Positions 1 to 7,832 of a stretch of 21,123 nucleotides of DNA are shown here, in pieces. The notes beneath the pieces are model-generated. The model ran no database searches and was not told the DNA's origin. It saw only the letters and a list, made by a program, of their open reading frames with translations. A program made the translations under genes and the position numbers. Numbering within the stretch: position 1 is the stretch's first letter; every line of letters starts with the position of its first letter. Source of the DNA: Candidatus Hydrogenedentota bacterium (GTDB taxonomy: Bacteria; Hydrogenedentota; Hydrogenedentia; Hydrogenedentales; CAITNO01). The stretch is from assembly GCA_903822375.1 (NCBI GenBank), contig CAIJOU010000041.1, forward strand, positions 1 to 21,123, written 5' to 3'.

Positions 1-1245
1 GAAATAGCGCAGGTAGTCGAAGTCACCGTAAAGCCGATCCGAGCCCTCGCCGCGCAGTTGGATATCCGTGTACGCGTCGGCCTGGGGCATGTACATCAGC
101 GAGCCCCACGCTCCCAGTTCGACCGTGGTGTGCCATTCGAGGATGCCGTTCTCGCCGATAATCCGGCGGCTGTGCCGCGCCAGCGCGTACAGCGCCGCCG
201 GGTTCTCCGCGTACTGTCCGTCGAAGTAGAGCCCGTCGGGCTTGAGTTCCTTCATTACCCGCGTGATCGCATCCAGGAACAGGTCCATGTTCTCGCCGTT
301 GACAATCGCGCCGGGGCACACGCCCGGCTTGTCGTTGACGGCGTTCTTCTCCTGCGACGTGCCCTTGAGGAAGTAGAACGGGCTCGTGTACACGATGAAC
401 GGCATGTCCATGCCGTGAATGGTATTGCGGACGCGCGTCCATTCATCCATCCCGAGACGGGGCACGAAATCCAGGTTCCAATCCTTCCAGAGCATCACCT
501 CCGACTGGAGCAGCACCACATTTCCGCAAGGCTTCCAGGCGCGCAGGTCCTCGTCGGGCGGGTAGGAGGTCACGTTCGACCAATGCCAGATCACCTGCTC
601 GCGCAGCGACCTTTCCCAGTCGTAGGGCTTGGGTGGGCACACCCCCACGGCCAGCACCGCATTTTCCGGCAGGTCACAGGACACGACAGGGCTGCCATAG
701 GGGTCATAATGGTCCGTCAATTCGGGTTCCGAACAGTACAACCCGAACCCGCCCAGTTCGTCCACAATCAGGTGGTTCGTCTTCCAAGACGCATTCCACG
801 CCGGAGCAATCTCCGTGCGCACCGCGGCGCGCAGCGGCGCATGCACCTGGAGCATGAACAGCGAATCGCCATTGACGCGGATGGTTGCCTTGGGTTCGTC
901 AATGGTCACCCGCGCAAAGCCCGCGCCGCTGTGCGTGACCTTCACCCCCGCCAGCGGCGTGCCCAGATACAGCATGGCCACGGGGCGTTCCCCGCCAATC
1001 CGTTGCCGAAATGCCACCGTCCCGCTCTTTGCATCCAGCACCATCACCGCGCCGGTGGTCGTGATGGTGACGACTTCGTCCTTCTTCACCACCGACTCCA
1101 CCACCAACCCTCGCTGCGCCTCGGGAAACACCGACGGGTCCATGAGGTTCTGAAAGGTGGGGACGGTCGCATCGGCAACGAAGGCAAACAGTAGGCAGGT
1201 GAGAACAATGTAAACAATTCCGGTTCGATAAATGAAAGCTGCCAA
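1..1245 (-). CDS. Secreted TIM-barrel, glycoside-hydrolase-like protein (C-terminus beyond window)
   Basis: The minus strand is open from the left edge to 1245, giving 415 residues with the C-terminus missing. A TTG at 1243-1245 is the proposed start, because it gives a clean signal peptide (MAAFIYRTG, hydrophobic stretch VYIVLTCLLFAFV, cleavage after ADA near residue 26). There is no in-frame ATG that keeps this peptide and no strong Shine-Dalgarno; a GGGGGCGG lies about 14 bases upstream. Residues 50-250 look like a beta-rich N-terminal domain. From about residue 270 the pattern is that of a (beta/alpha)8 glycosidase barrel: MDMPFIVYTSPFYF (279-292), PDGLYFDGQY (336-345) and ENGILEWHTT (365-374), strand-end segments with acidic residues as in GH families. 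I cannot assign a family or substrate. The role inferred is extracytoplasmic polysaccharide breakdown, in line with the GH51 gene in this window. The start codon falls inside an inverted repeat, which is odd. Confidence 0.7.
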   Translation of the reverse strand, partial: MAAFIYRTGIVYIVLTCLLFAFVADATVPTFQNLMDPSVFPEAQRGLVVESVVKKDEVVTITTTGAVMVLDAKSGTVAFRQRIGGERPVAMLYLGTPLAGVKVTHSGAGFARVTIDEPKATIRVNGDSLFMLQVHAPLRAAVRTEIAPAWNASWKTNHLIVDELGGFGLYCSEPELTDHYDPYGSPVVSCDLPENAVLAVGVCPPKPYDWERSLREQVIWHWSNVTSYPPDEDLRAWKPCGNVVLLQSEVMLWKDWNLDFVPRLGMDEWTRVRNTIHGMDMPFIVYTSPFYFLKGTSQEKNAVNDKPGVCPGAIVNGENMDLFLDAITRVMKELKPDGLYFDGQYAENPAALYALARHSRRIIGENGILEWHTTVELGAWGSLMYMPQADAYTDIQLRGEGSDRLYGDFDYLRYF

Positions 1246-1336
1246 GTTATGTAGGACAGCCGCCCCCGGCTGTCGGCCTGGGAGGGCCGTCAGAGAATAT
1301 CGGGCGAACCCGGCTGTCCTACATGACCTTGGCAGC
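1238..1336. repeat. Long inverted repeat, miniature-element-like
   Basis: The outer arms are about 25 bases long (1238-1262 and 1311-1336) and are reverse complements apart from a short imperfection in the middle. The outer end reads GCTGCCAAG on the left and CTTGGCAGC on the right, and the inner part TGTAGGACAGCCG pairs with CGGCTGTCCTACA. Inside the left half GACAGCCG and CGGCTGTC (1254-1273) form a perfect 8-base stem with a CCCC loop. A second small stem (GGCC...GGCC) follows. The size (about 99 bases) and nested structure resemble a REP or MITE-type intergenic element. No transposase is present and no second copy was noticed in the window. Confidence 0.6.
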
Positions 1337-1428
1337 GTAATCATCATCACAGTTGCTCCTGAACCCATATTTCACCACGTGCAATTTGACAGCCGGCGCT
1401 TGGAGACACCCCTCGCCGCAGTCGGCAC

Positions 1429-2055
1429 CTACTTGATGACTACCGGGTACACCGCTGTAATGCCAACGACGACGGCAGCCCATGCTGCGATATGAAGTAG
1501 CAAGGGTAACACCGTCCCCAATGCATTGAAGGACCCCTCCGAATACTGAATGTTATTGGCATTGCATAACTCCCTGAGCAGTTTGGGGACAAGGGAACAT
1601 TCAGTGCTGTATATTACGGACGTAAGATTGCGGTTGCGCTTGTCCAGCAGGCGTATCTTAAAGTACCTAATGTTAAACAGGTTGCTGGTGTCAACGCAGA
1701 CTTTGTTAACATCGCCCACGCGGAAATCAGAAGTGGGGCTTACTGCATGGAGCAAGGAAAAGTTCGTGACGGTGAAACATTGCCGCTGCGCGTTATACTT
1801 CAGGGTTCGCCGTTTTTGTTTGGTCGCGATTCTTGCCTGAAAAGCTAGGAAGACGACGGAGAACGGCAAGAGTATGTCAATAGCCGTTGACAGTATCGAG
1901 GGTAGGGTGAACTGTCTGGGGACTTGGGACAAGGTGCCTAGAAGCATCGTGCCCAGGAACCACAGTGCGTTTTCTGGGGAATACGTGTGTGGGCTGGTTC
2001 TGGGCGCTGACGGGGCGGAACCGAAGGCGCCAGTCACAGCCGAAACATCCTCCAT
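1429..2055 (-). CDS. Orphan membrane protein, unknown function
   Basis: The 208-residue product starts at ATG 2055 behind a GAGGG about 7 bases upstream. A polar N-terminus (1-28) is followed by two hydrophobic segments (about 30-45, ALWFLGTMLLGTL; and 52-73, LPSILSTAIDILLPFSVVFLAF), a basic soluble middle (76-175; KQKRR at 79-83) and a C-terminal hydrophobic helix (about 180-205). The middle part probably faces the cytoplasm because of the positive residues after segment two. The arrangement resembles small integral membrane proteins with a PH-like soluble domain, but I do not recognise a family. Base composition is visibly less GC-rich than in the metabolic genes around it, so it may be an acquired gene. 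It stands alone: about 180 bases separate it from the gene downstream and 86 from the ATPase upstream. Confidence 0.6.
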   Translation of the reverse strand: MEDVSAVTGAFGSAPSAPRTSPHTYSPENALWFLGTMLLGTLSQVPRQFTLPSILSTAIDILLPFSVVFLAFQARIATKQKRRTLKYNAQRQCFTVTNFSLLHAVSPTSDFRVGDVNKVCVDTSNLFNIRYFKIRLLDKRNRNLTSVIYSTECSLVPKLLRELCNANNIQYSEGSFNALGTVLPLLLHIAAWAAVVVGITAVYPVVIK

Positions 2056-2141
2056 GCTTCAACCCTCTTGTTGCCTATCCCATTAGGTGGCGTTGTGGAA
2101 TCCATCCAAGATTCGCAATGTAGCAGATACTGCCGTTGGCG

Positions 2142-3326
2142 TCAATCCCCGGTACCGGATGTGAGTTTGCCCCAGATATCCTCCACGTCAAGCGCATTAA
2201 ACACCCGGACACCGCGCACGTTATGCCGCTGTTCTCCCCCGTAGAGTACCGCGCCTTCAGCGACACGGTCCGCCTGCAATGCCCGGAACCTTTCCAGTCC
2301 CTTGAGGAAATTCGCTGAGAAGGTCTCGGAGGATTTAATCTCCACCGGAGTCAGCACGCCCCCTTCCCGGATCAGCAAGTCCACCTCGTTGCCATTGGAA
2401 TCGCGGTAGAAATAGAGTTCGGGCCGGATGCCCCTGTTGTATGCCCCCTTGAGAATGTCGGCGATGATCAGGTTCTCATAGAGCCCGCCGCGCAGCGGGT
2501 CACGCCTGGCCTGGTCGGCGTCATGGATGCCGAGCAGGAATGCCGCCAGCCCGGTATCGGTGAAGTAGAGTTTGGGCGACTTCACCACCCGCTTGTGTAT
2601 ATTCGCAAAATACGGGGACAGTTCAAACACCAGGTAGGACGCCTTAAGCACGCTCAGCCAGTTCCGCAGCACCGTACTGGACACGCCCACATCATTGGAC
2701 AACGAAGCGTAGTTGACTACCTGGCCGACCCGACCCGCCAGCAGCACCAGGAACTTCTGGAACTGCGACAAGTCGCGCACCTGAAGTAACGCCCGCACGT
2801 CACGCTCCACATAGGTTTGCAGGTAATTGCTGTAGAAACGGCGCGGGTCAAGTCCCTCCTCATGAAGCCGGGGAAATCCGCCCCGCACAATGAGTTCGAA
2901 CGGGTCCCAGTCGGTCCGGTAATGGCGGAGTTCGGCCACCGAGAACGGCCAGAGGGTAAGGACAGCCGTGCGTCCCGCGAGGGACTGGCTGATTGCCTGA
3001 TGCAGTTCCGGCTGATGGCTTCCGGTCAGAATGAACAGACTGCGGCGTTTGGAACTGTCCACAATGCCCTGAATGTACGAAAGCAGTTCAGGAAGGCGTT
3101 GCACCTCGTCCAATACGGCCCCATCCGGCACCTGTCCCAAGAACCCCCGGGGGTCAGCTTCGGCGGCCATGCGGACATCCGGGTTTTCAAGCGAAAGATA
3201 CGCCTTGTCTGGAAAGGCCATGCGTGCCAGCGTAGTTTTGCCCGCTTGGCGTGGCCCAAGAATGGTCACGACGGGGTAGTCTGCGGCGGCGTGAACCAGT
3301 TCGGCTGTAATTTTTCGGGGAACCAT
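2142..3326 (-). CDS. AAA ATPase with DUF4143 C-terminal domain
   Basis: This is a 394-residue ATP-binding protein of the AAA_14/DUF4143 type, a full-length family member. The Walker A motif is GPRQAGKT (24-31), Walker B is GAVLDE (69-74), and a sensor-like LTGSH lies at 100-104, followed by the typical SLAGRTAVLTLWPFS stretch (115-129). The C-terminal half carries a restriction-nuclease-like signature, EVD (314-316) then VEIK (328-331). A winged-helix-like middle (about 205-235, ASLSNDVGVSSTVLRNWLSVL) precedes it. The family's cellular role is not established; it is very common and often patchily distributed, as for mobile or toxin-like genes. It is monocistronic, with its own promoter and a palindrome directly upstream. 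ATG 3326 is supported by that promoter and by the conserved N-terminus, although only a poor ribosome site (GAAG) precedes it. Confidence 0.9.
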   Translation of the reverse strand: MVPRKITAELVHAAADYPVVTILGPRQAGKTTLARMAFPDKAYLSLENPDVRMAAEADPRGFLGQVPDGAVLDEVQRLPELLSYIQGIVDSSKRRSLFILTGSHQPELHQAISQSLAGRTAVLTLWPFSVAELRHYRTDWDPFELIVRGGFPRLHEEGLDPRRFYSNYLQTYVERDVRALLQVRDLSQFQKFLVLLAGRVGQVVNYASLSNDVGVSSTVLRNWLSVLKASYLVFELSPYFANIHKRVVKSPKLYFTDTGLAAFLLGIHDADQARRDPLRGGLYENLIIADILKGAYNRGIRPELYFYRDSNGNEVDLLIREGGVLTPVEIKSSETFSANFLKGLERFRALQADRVAEGAVLYGGEQRHNVRGVRVFNALDVEDIWGKLTSGTGD

Positions 3327-3332
3327 GGCTTC

Positions 3333-3361
3333 AGTATAGAGAAAAGTTATGCAAATCGCAA
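3333..3361 (-). promoter_or_regulatory. Sigma70-like promoter of the DUF4143 ATPase gene
   Basis: On the minus strand a -35 box TTGCGA (3356-3361) and a -10 box TATACT (3333-3338) are separated by 17 bases. The expected transcription start is at about 3326, the A of the start codon, so the mRNA may be leaderless. This would explain the weak ribosome site. Confidence 0.5.
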
Positions 3362-3388
3362 CTAACAGTTCCGATTTGCATAACTTTT
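3342..3388. promoter_or_regulatory. 17-bp perfect inverted repeat, putative operator
   Basis: The arm AAAAGTTATGCAAATCG (3342-3358) is repeated exactly in reverse complement at 3372-3388. The 13-base centre holds a smaller AACT/AGTT pair. The left arm fills the spacer between the -35 and -10 boxes, so a protein bound there would block transcription. Transcribed from the DegT gene, which ends at 3439 on the same strand, the same sequence would form a hairpin followed by TTTTCTC and could also act as a terminator. Confidence 0.6.
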
Positions 3389-3438
3389 TCGTAAGTAACT
3401 ACCTATGAAAGACTTATATGTTTAGGTTGTCCGGCTAT

Positions 3439-4785
3439 TTACGCCTTGCCGAGACTGTCCTTGTGGGCCCAGACCTTTTCGAAGGCGGTGGCGTACTGTT
3501 CGACCAGTTCGGGCTGGGCGGAGGTGAAGTAGGGCAGCGAGATGGTCTTGCCGTTGAGTTCATCGCAGGCGGGGAAGGATTCGCCCAGCACGGGCATGTG
3601 GCGCCACCACTTCTCTTCCTTGTAGACGGTGTATTCGTGCTGAAGTTTCAGGGTGTACGCGGCCACGTCCATGCCCTCGGCCTTGAGCGCCTCCACAACC
3701 TTGTCACGGCTCATGCCCGACTTCTTCGCGTCAACGTACAGGAAGTTGCGGGAGTAGAACACGCGGTGGATACCTGGGCCCTCGTACTGCGCGGTGAGGC
3801 CGGGCAACTGGGTGATGTGGTCGTTGAGCGTCTTCATCTGCGCCACGCCTTCGGCATTGCGTTTTTCCAGGTCGCGCAGTTGGATGCGGGCGAGGATGGC
3901 GGACACGGGGTGCATGCGCAGTTTGGAGCCCAGCGCCGTGCCCTGGTACTTGCGGTAGGGGCTGTCCTCGGGGAAACTGCCGGGCAGGTCGTAGTTGCCG
4001 TAGGTGACGGCGCGCTCGTAGTCGCCCCGGTCCTTGTACACGCCGATGCCGCCCTCGATGGCGGGCAGCGGCTTGGTCGACTGGAGGCTGAACCCGGCCA
4101 TGCGGCCCCAGTTGCCGATGTAGGTGTCCTTCACCTTGGCGCCGTGGGCGTGGCTGGCGTCCTCAAGCACGTCGATGCCGTGCTCCTTGGCGATCGCGCC
4201 GATCTCCTCCAGGTCGCAGGGCATGCCGTACCAGTGCACGGCGAGCACGGCGCGCGTCTTGGGGGTGATGGCCTTCTTGAAGGCCTCCAAATCAATGTTC
4301 ATGGTGCGGGGATTGGCGTCCACCAGCACCGGCACCAGTCCGAACAGGCGCATGGGCACCAGCGGGAACCAGGTGCTGTAGTTGCACACAATGATCTCGC
4401 TGCCCTCGGGATAGTCGCAGGCGAACAGCATGGAGGTCAGCGCGCTGGTGCCGTTGCAGTGGGCCTTGGCGAAGGGACTGCCGAAGTGCGCCTTCCAAGC
4501 GTCCTCGAACTCCGCAATGGGACCGTAGCCGGGGTTGCGCAACAGTTTGGAAACAAGGTCGATTTCCTCGTCACCGTAGAGGGGCCACTTCGTGGCGTCG
4601 GCCGCGGGGGCCGTGATTGCCTTGGGCCCGCCGTTCAGTGCCAGCGTTTCCATTTTTCGCGGGGCGGCGTCCGCCGCGTGCGCCGGGGTGGCAACGCCCG
4701 AGGCGACCAGTCCCGCGCCCAGCGCGCCTGCAGTCTTCAAAAAGTCGCGGCGTGTCGCGTTTGTGCTGCTTCCGTTGGCTTCCAT
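3439..4785 (-). CDS. Tat-exported DegT/DnrJ/EryC1/StrS-family aminotransferase
   Basis: The 448-residue PLP enzyme starts at ATG 4785 behind GAGGAG, 8 bases upstream. The N-terminus is a twin-arginine signal (TRRDFLK, 11-17; hydrophobic core 18-32; cleavage near AHA 35-37). The fold is that of the sugar aminotransferase family: LNGGPKA (50-56), the substrate and phosphate segment NGTSALTSML (111-120), the PLP-binding aspartate in LEDASHAHGA (207-216) and the Schiff-base lysine in STKPLPAIEGG (K238). Cytoplasmic relatives transaminate keto-sugars for nucleotide-sugar or antibiotic synthesis; the exported role is unknown and I assign no substrate. Tat export suits an enzyme that folds with its cofactor before transport. 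No sugar-nucleotide genes flank it. Confidence 0.9.
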   Translation of the reverse strand: MEANGSSTNATRRDFLKTAGALGAGLVASGVATPAHAADAAPRKMETLALNGGPKAITAPAADATKWPLYGDEEIDLVSKLLRNPGYGPIAEFEDAWKAHFGSPFAKAHCNGTSALTSMLFACDYPEGSEIIVCNYSTWFPLVPMRLFGLVPVLVDANPRTMNIDLEAFKKAITPKTRAVLAVHWYGMPCDLEEIGAIAKEHGIDVLEDASHAHGAKVKDTYIGNWGRMAGFSLQSTKPLPAIEGGIGVYKDRGDYERAVTYGNYDLPGSFPEDSPYRKYQGTALGSKLRMHPVSAILARIQLRDLEKRNAEGVAQMKTLNDHITQLPGLTAQYEGPGIHRVFYSRNFLYVDAKKSGMSRDKVVEALKAEGMDVAAYTLKLQHEYTVYKEEKWWRHMPVLGESFPACDELNGKTISLPYFTSAQPELVEQYATAFEKVWAHKDSLGKA

Positions 4786-4940
4786 CGCAGGGTCTCCTCG
4801 CCGGGGTTTGGCAATTTCCGTGTTCAGATTCGGGGCCGGTTGTTTGGCCGGGACGCGGATGCACCCGACTGCATGACCATATTAAGGCATGGGCGCCTCC
4901 GCCGCCAAGAAATACACTATTTCCATTCCCCAAACAGGAA

Positions 4941-4970
4941 CCGGCCGCCCGGAGTGTTCCGAGCGGCCGG
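4941..4970 (-). terminator. Hairpin after the FKBP gene
   Basis: CCGGCCGC (4941-4948) pairs with GCGGCCGG (4963-4970). After one mismatch, CGGA pairs with TCCG around a GTGT loop. It lies 24 bases beyond the FKBP stop codon and is followed on the minus strand by TTCCTGTTT, a weak T-rich tail, so rho-independent termination is likely but not certain. Confidence 0.6.
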
Positions 4971-4994
4971 CGAAAGTTCATGATTAGGGCCTGA

Positions 4995-5810
4995 TCATTG
5001 GCTGCCCGCGGGGGCCTTGATCTCGACCGACGGGCTGCCCGTCTTAATCTTGAGCAGTTCCATTTCGAAGATCAGCGCCGAGTTCGCCGGAATCTCGCCG
5101 GCGCCGCGATCGCCGTAGGCGAGCTTCGGATGGATGAACAGCTTGTACTTGCCGCCTTCCTTCATGAGCTGCAGCGCCTCGACCCAGCCGGGGATGAGCT
5201 GCTTCACGGTGAACGTGGCCGGCTCTTTGCGGTCATAGGAGCTGTCGAACACGGTGCCGTCAAGGAGCGTGCCCTTGTAGTGCACGGTCACCTCGTCGTC
5301 CGCCTTGGGGCTCGCGCCGGTGCCTTCGGTCATCACCGAGTACTGCAGGCCGCTGGCCGTGGTCTTGACGCCCTCTTTCTTGCCGTTCGCGGCAAGGAAG
5401 TCTTCCGCAATCTTGATGTTCTTGTCGCCGTCGACCTTGCGCTTCTCGTCATCGGCCTTCTTCTGCTCGGCGCGCTTGGCCGTCACCTGGTCGCGAAGCT
5501 TCATCTGGGCTTCCATCATCTGCTGGTCGGTCATGGCAAGGGCACGGTCTTTGAACACGTCGCCCAGGGCGCCGATAACGACATCCGGATTGATTTCGAT
5601 GCCGCCGCTCTTGATGCTCTTGCCAATCTGCACGCCAATGGCGTAACTCATATTATCAACATCGTTTTTCAGCGTCACCGCGCTCTTCTCCTGGTTGGCC
5701 GGGGCCGCCGCAGCGGGGTCGGCCGGCTTTGCGTTGGAACCGTCCTGTGCCACCGCGCCAAGGCAGCACAGCGCCGCCAGCAGCATTGCAAACACGAAAA
5801 TACGCTTCAT
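4995..5810 (-). CDS. Exported FKBP-type peptidyl-prolyl cis-trans isomerase (FkpA/Mip-like)
   Basis: The 271-residue protein begins at ATG 5810 with GAGGA 7 bases upstream. Residues 1-21 are a Sec signal peptide (MKRIFVFAMLLAALCCLGAVA). An Ala/Pro-rich linker (28-40) leads into the dimerising N-terminal FKBP domain (46-150: NMSYAIGVQIGKSIKSGGIEI, then a long charged helix at 100-135). The catalytic FKBP domain (about 154-256) has GLQY (154-157), VHYKGTLLDGTVFDSSYDR (176-194), LIPGWVEAL (205-213) and the C-terminal IPANSALIFEMELL (240-253), all typical of active enzymes. It should fold proteins in the periplasm by speeding prolyl isomerisation. The two adjacent cysteines (15, 16) do not sit in a good lipobox. 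It is transcribed alone and ends in a hairpin. Confidence 0.95.
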   Translation of the reverse strand: MKRIFVFAMLLAALCCLGAVAQDGSNAKPADPAAAAPANQEKSAVTLKNDVDNMSYAIGVQIGKSIKSGGIEINPDVVIGALGDVFKDRALAMTDQQMMEAQMKLRDQVTAKRAEQKKADDEKRKVDGDKNIKIAEDFLAANGKKEGVKTTASGLQYSVMTEGTGASPKADDEVTVHYKGTLLDGTVFDSSYDRKEPATFTVKQLIPGWVEALQLMKEGGKYKLFIHPKLAYGDRGAGEIPANSALIFEMELLKIKTGSPSVEIKAPAGSQ

Positions 5811-5977
5811 GTGATGGTCCTCATCGGGTACATTGCGCTGGCAGGCAACCCGCTTTCCAGGTCCGACAGGGATTTGGACGGGGGAATCGTGCCAACGGCA
5901 AAAAAGTCAAAAACACACGAAAAACAAACGCATACGGTACTCCACAAGGGGACAGACTTCAAGTTTTATTTTCGAAA

Positions 5978-7237
5978 TCAGCCGATGCGCGACCAGGCCC
6001 CGGCCAGCAGTTCCACCGCCTCGTCCACCTCGTCGCGGGTTATGGTGAGCGGCGGACTGACGCGGAGCACCTTGCCGGCGAGCGGGCCCAGAAGATGCAC
6101 GCCGCGCTTTGGCCTGGCGCGGTAGGCCTCCACCACGCAGGCGTCCGCCGTGCCGGCATCGGCCATGTCCAGGCCGAACACGAGCCCTTCCCCGCGGATC
6201 TCGACCATGAAGGGATATTTCTTCTGCAGTGATTCGAGCCCCCTGCGCAGCCATTTGGCGGCGCGGCGCGCATGGGCAACCACGTTCTCGTCCTTGAACA
6301 CGTCCAGTGTGGCGCACACGGCCGCGCACGCCTCGGGCACGCCCGAGAAGGTGTCCGACGCCTCGCCGTAACCGAGCGCGCCGATCAGGTCGGCACGGCC
6401 CACAACGACCGAAGCGGGCACGCCGCTCGCCACGCCCTTGCCCAGCACCACCAAGTCCGGCTGCACGCCGTAGCTCTGCCAGGCGTACATGTTGCCCGTG
6501 CGGCCAAAACAGGCCTGCACCTCGTCGAAGATGAACGGCACATCATGCTCGCGGCACCACTGCTCCAGCATCCGGTGATACCATTTCGGCGGGTGGAAGG
6601 ACCCCTTCGCGCCCAGATAGGGCTCCGTGATCAGCAGGGCCACCTTGTCCGGGGCCTCGCGCCAGATCGCATCCAGTTCGGCCCGGTAAAACGACTCCGG
6701 CTCGCCGCCACCCATGGGAAACGAGATAAAGCGCACGTTGGGGTTGGCACTGCGCTCGCCCGAAACATCCGCGGCCAGTCCCTTTTTGCCGTGGAATCCG
6801 CCGCGCGTGGCCACCAGGATGTGCCGTTCGGGGCGGTGGTGCATCGCCGCCCACATCGCCTTTTGGATGCCCTCGGAACCGCTGGCCGCCCAGAGCGTCT
6901 GCTGCGCTTGGGCATTGCCGCGCATGCTCTTGACCAGCCGGCGCGAAGCCTCGATTTGCACCTCGGTGACCATGTTGTAGGCATTTCGCGGCAGGCCCTT
7001 GCAGTAGCCCGCCATGCGCCGCTCGAAGCCGCGGTGGGCATAGCCGATGTTCGACACCAGCACGCCCGACGTGAAATCGATCAGACGCCGGCCGTCGGCC
7101 GTCCACAGGCAACGGCCTTTGGCGCGGGTTATCACCGCCTGCGTGGGTGTCCACGTCGACTGGGCCCGGCCCACATACTGCTCCATCAACAGCCGCAGGG
7201 CGTTGCTCTTGGGTTCATCGTCAAAAGAAATGGTCAT
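5978..7237 (-). CDS. Class III pyridoxal-phosphate aminotransferase
   Basis: The 419-residue protein has the class III (acetylornithine/ornithine/4-aminobutyrate) fold: DGRRLIDFTSGVLVSNIGYAH (48-68), the PLP phosphate site SGSEG (119-123), FIFDEVQACFGRTG (235-248) with the ring-binding aspartate D238, and the Schiff-base lysine in LGKGVASG (K267). ATG 7237 is preceded by GGGAG about 9 bases away. It differs clearly from ArgD in the same window: WHTP-like arginine-pathway residues are replaced and an unusual PEPF-type insert, GGGEPESFYRAELD (176-189), is present. It is therefore probably not a second ArgD. Donor and acceptor cannot be read from sequence; omega-amino acid or diamine transamination is the usual role. 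An Rrf2 regulator lies 140 bases upstream on the same strand, and control by it is inference only. Confidence 0.88.
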   Translation of the reverse strand: MTISFDDEPKSNALRLLMEQYVGRAQSTWTPTQAVITRAKGRCLWTADGRRLIDFTSGVLVSNIGYAHRGFERRMAGYCKGLPRNAYNMVTEVQIEASRRLVKSMRGNAQAQQTLWAASGSEGIQKAMWAAMHHRPERHILVATRGGFHGKKGLAADVSGERSANPNVRFISFPMGGGEPESFYRAELDAIWREAPDKVALLITEPYLGAKGSFHPPKWYHRMLEQWCREHDVPFIFDEVQACFGRTGNMYAWQSYGVQPDLVVLGKGVASGVPASVVVGRADLIGALGYGEASDTFSGVPEACAAVCATLDVFKDENVVAHARRAAKWLRRGLESLQKKYPFMVEIRGEGLVFGLDMADAGTADACVVEAYRARPKRGVHLLGPLAGKVLRVSPPLTITRDEVDEAVELLAGAWSRIG

Positions 7238-7265
7238 GATGTACTGCTCCCAGGCAAATAGGATG

Positions 7266-7294
7266 ATAAAAGGCGCGAGTCACCGCGCTTTCAA
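7266..7294 (-). promoter_or_regulatory. Possible promoter of the class III aminotransferase gene
   Basis: On the minus strand TTGAAA (7289-7294) and TTTTAT (7266-7271) are spaced by 17 bases, about 30 bases before the start codon. The -35 matches 5 of 6 consensus positions and the -10 only 4 of 6. The spacer holds a GCGC...GCGC repeat. Confidence 0.35.
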
Positions 7295-7377
7295 GCTCTT
7301 CAAAAGACAGGCAACTCCCTCCGCTACTCCCATCTTTTCGCCTGCCTTATTCCTAATTCCTAACACCCGATTCCAAA

Positions 7378-7791
7378 TCAAATGTAATACATGTCTGACG
7401 GCGCGACAATGTCCGTCATGCGCCGCAGCGTGGTGGCGCGCATTGCATCGCCAATACTGCCCGCCACGGCCTTCCAGAGCCCGCGAAGTTCGAGACCATG
7501 CCCGTCATCCACCGGGGCCGGTTCCAGAATTGGGCCGTCAATGGCCTCCACGATGTGCAGCAGATTGATTTGCTCCGGGTCCTGGGCCAGATTGTAGCCG
7601 CCCTGCGCGCCGCGCACGCTGTGCACCAGCCCCGAACGCTTCAATTGCAGGAGAATGTGCACCAGATACTTCTCGGGAATGTGGCGCCGCGTGGCGATCA
7701 CCTGCGCCGTCAGTATGCCGCCTTTGCGATGGCACAACGAAAGTTCCACCATCGCCCGGCAGGCGTATTCACACCGTGCGGATATGTTCAT
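7378..7791 (-). CDS. Rrf2-family transcriptional regulator without cluster cysteines
   Basis: The 137-residue protein has the Rrf2 layout. An N-terminal helix, MNISARCEYACRAMVEL (1-17), is followed by a winged helix-turn-helix (about 26-62, ILTAQVIATRRHIPEKYLVHILLQLKRSGLV), a wing RGAQGGYNLA (60-69) and a dimerisation helix INLLHIVEAIDGP (75-87). IscR and related iron-sulfur Rrf2 proteins carry three cysteines around residues 90-105. Here cysteines occur only at 7, 11 and 20, so a canonical cluster is unlikely. The start ATG 7791 has GAAAGG 7 bases upstream. It has a strong promoter with a palindrome on the -10 box, suggesting autorepression, as known for many members. The likely target is unknown; the aminotransferase gene downstream is a candidate. 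Confidence 0.9.
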   Translation of the reverse strand: MNISARCEYACRAMVELSLCHRKGGILTAQVIATRRHIPEKYLVHILLQLKRSGLVHSVRGAQGGYNLAQDPEQINLLHIVEAIDGPILEPAPVDDGHGLELRGLWKAVAGSIGDAMRATTLRRMTDIVAPSDMYYI

Positions 7792-7832
7792 GCGTCAGCC
7801 TTTCGGTAAACACCGCCATCCCGACCTTCAAA

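Noticed and set aside
58..1194. Long open frame on the plus strand
   Set aside because: It lies opposite the secreted barrel protein and has an Arg/His/Val-rich composition typical of antisense frames in GC-rich DNA.
3418..4983. 521-codon plus-strand frame
   Set aside because: Antisense to the DegT aminotransferase, which has all catalytic motifs; no recognisable domain in this reading.
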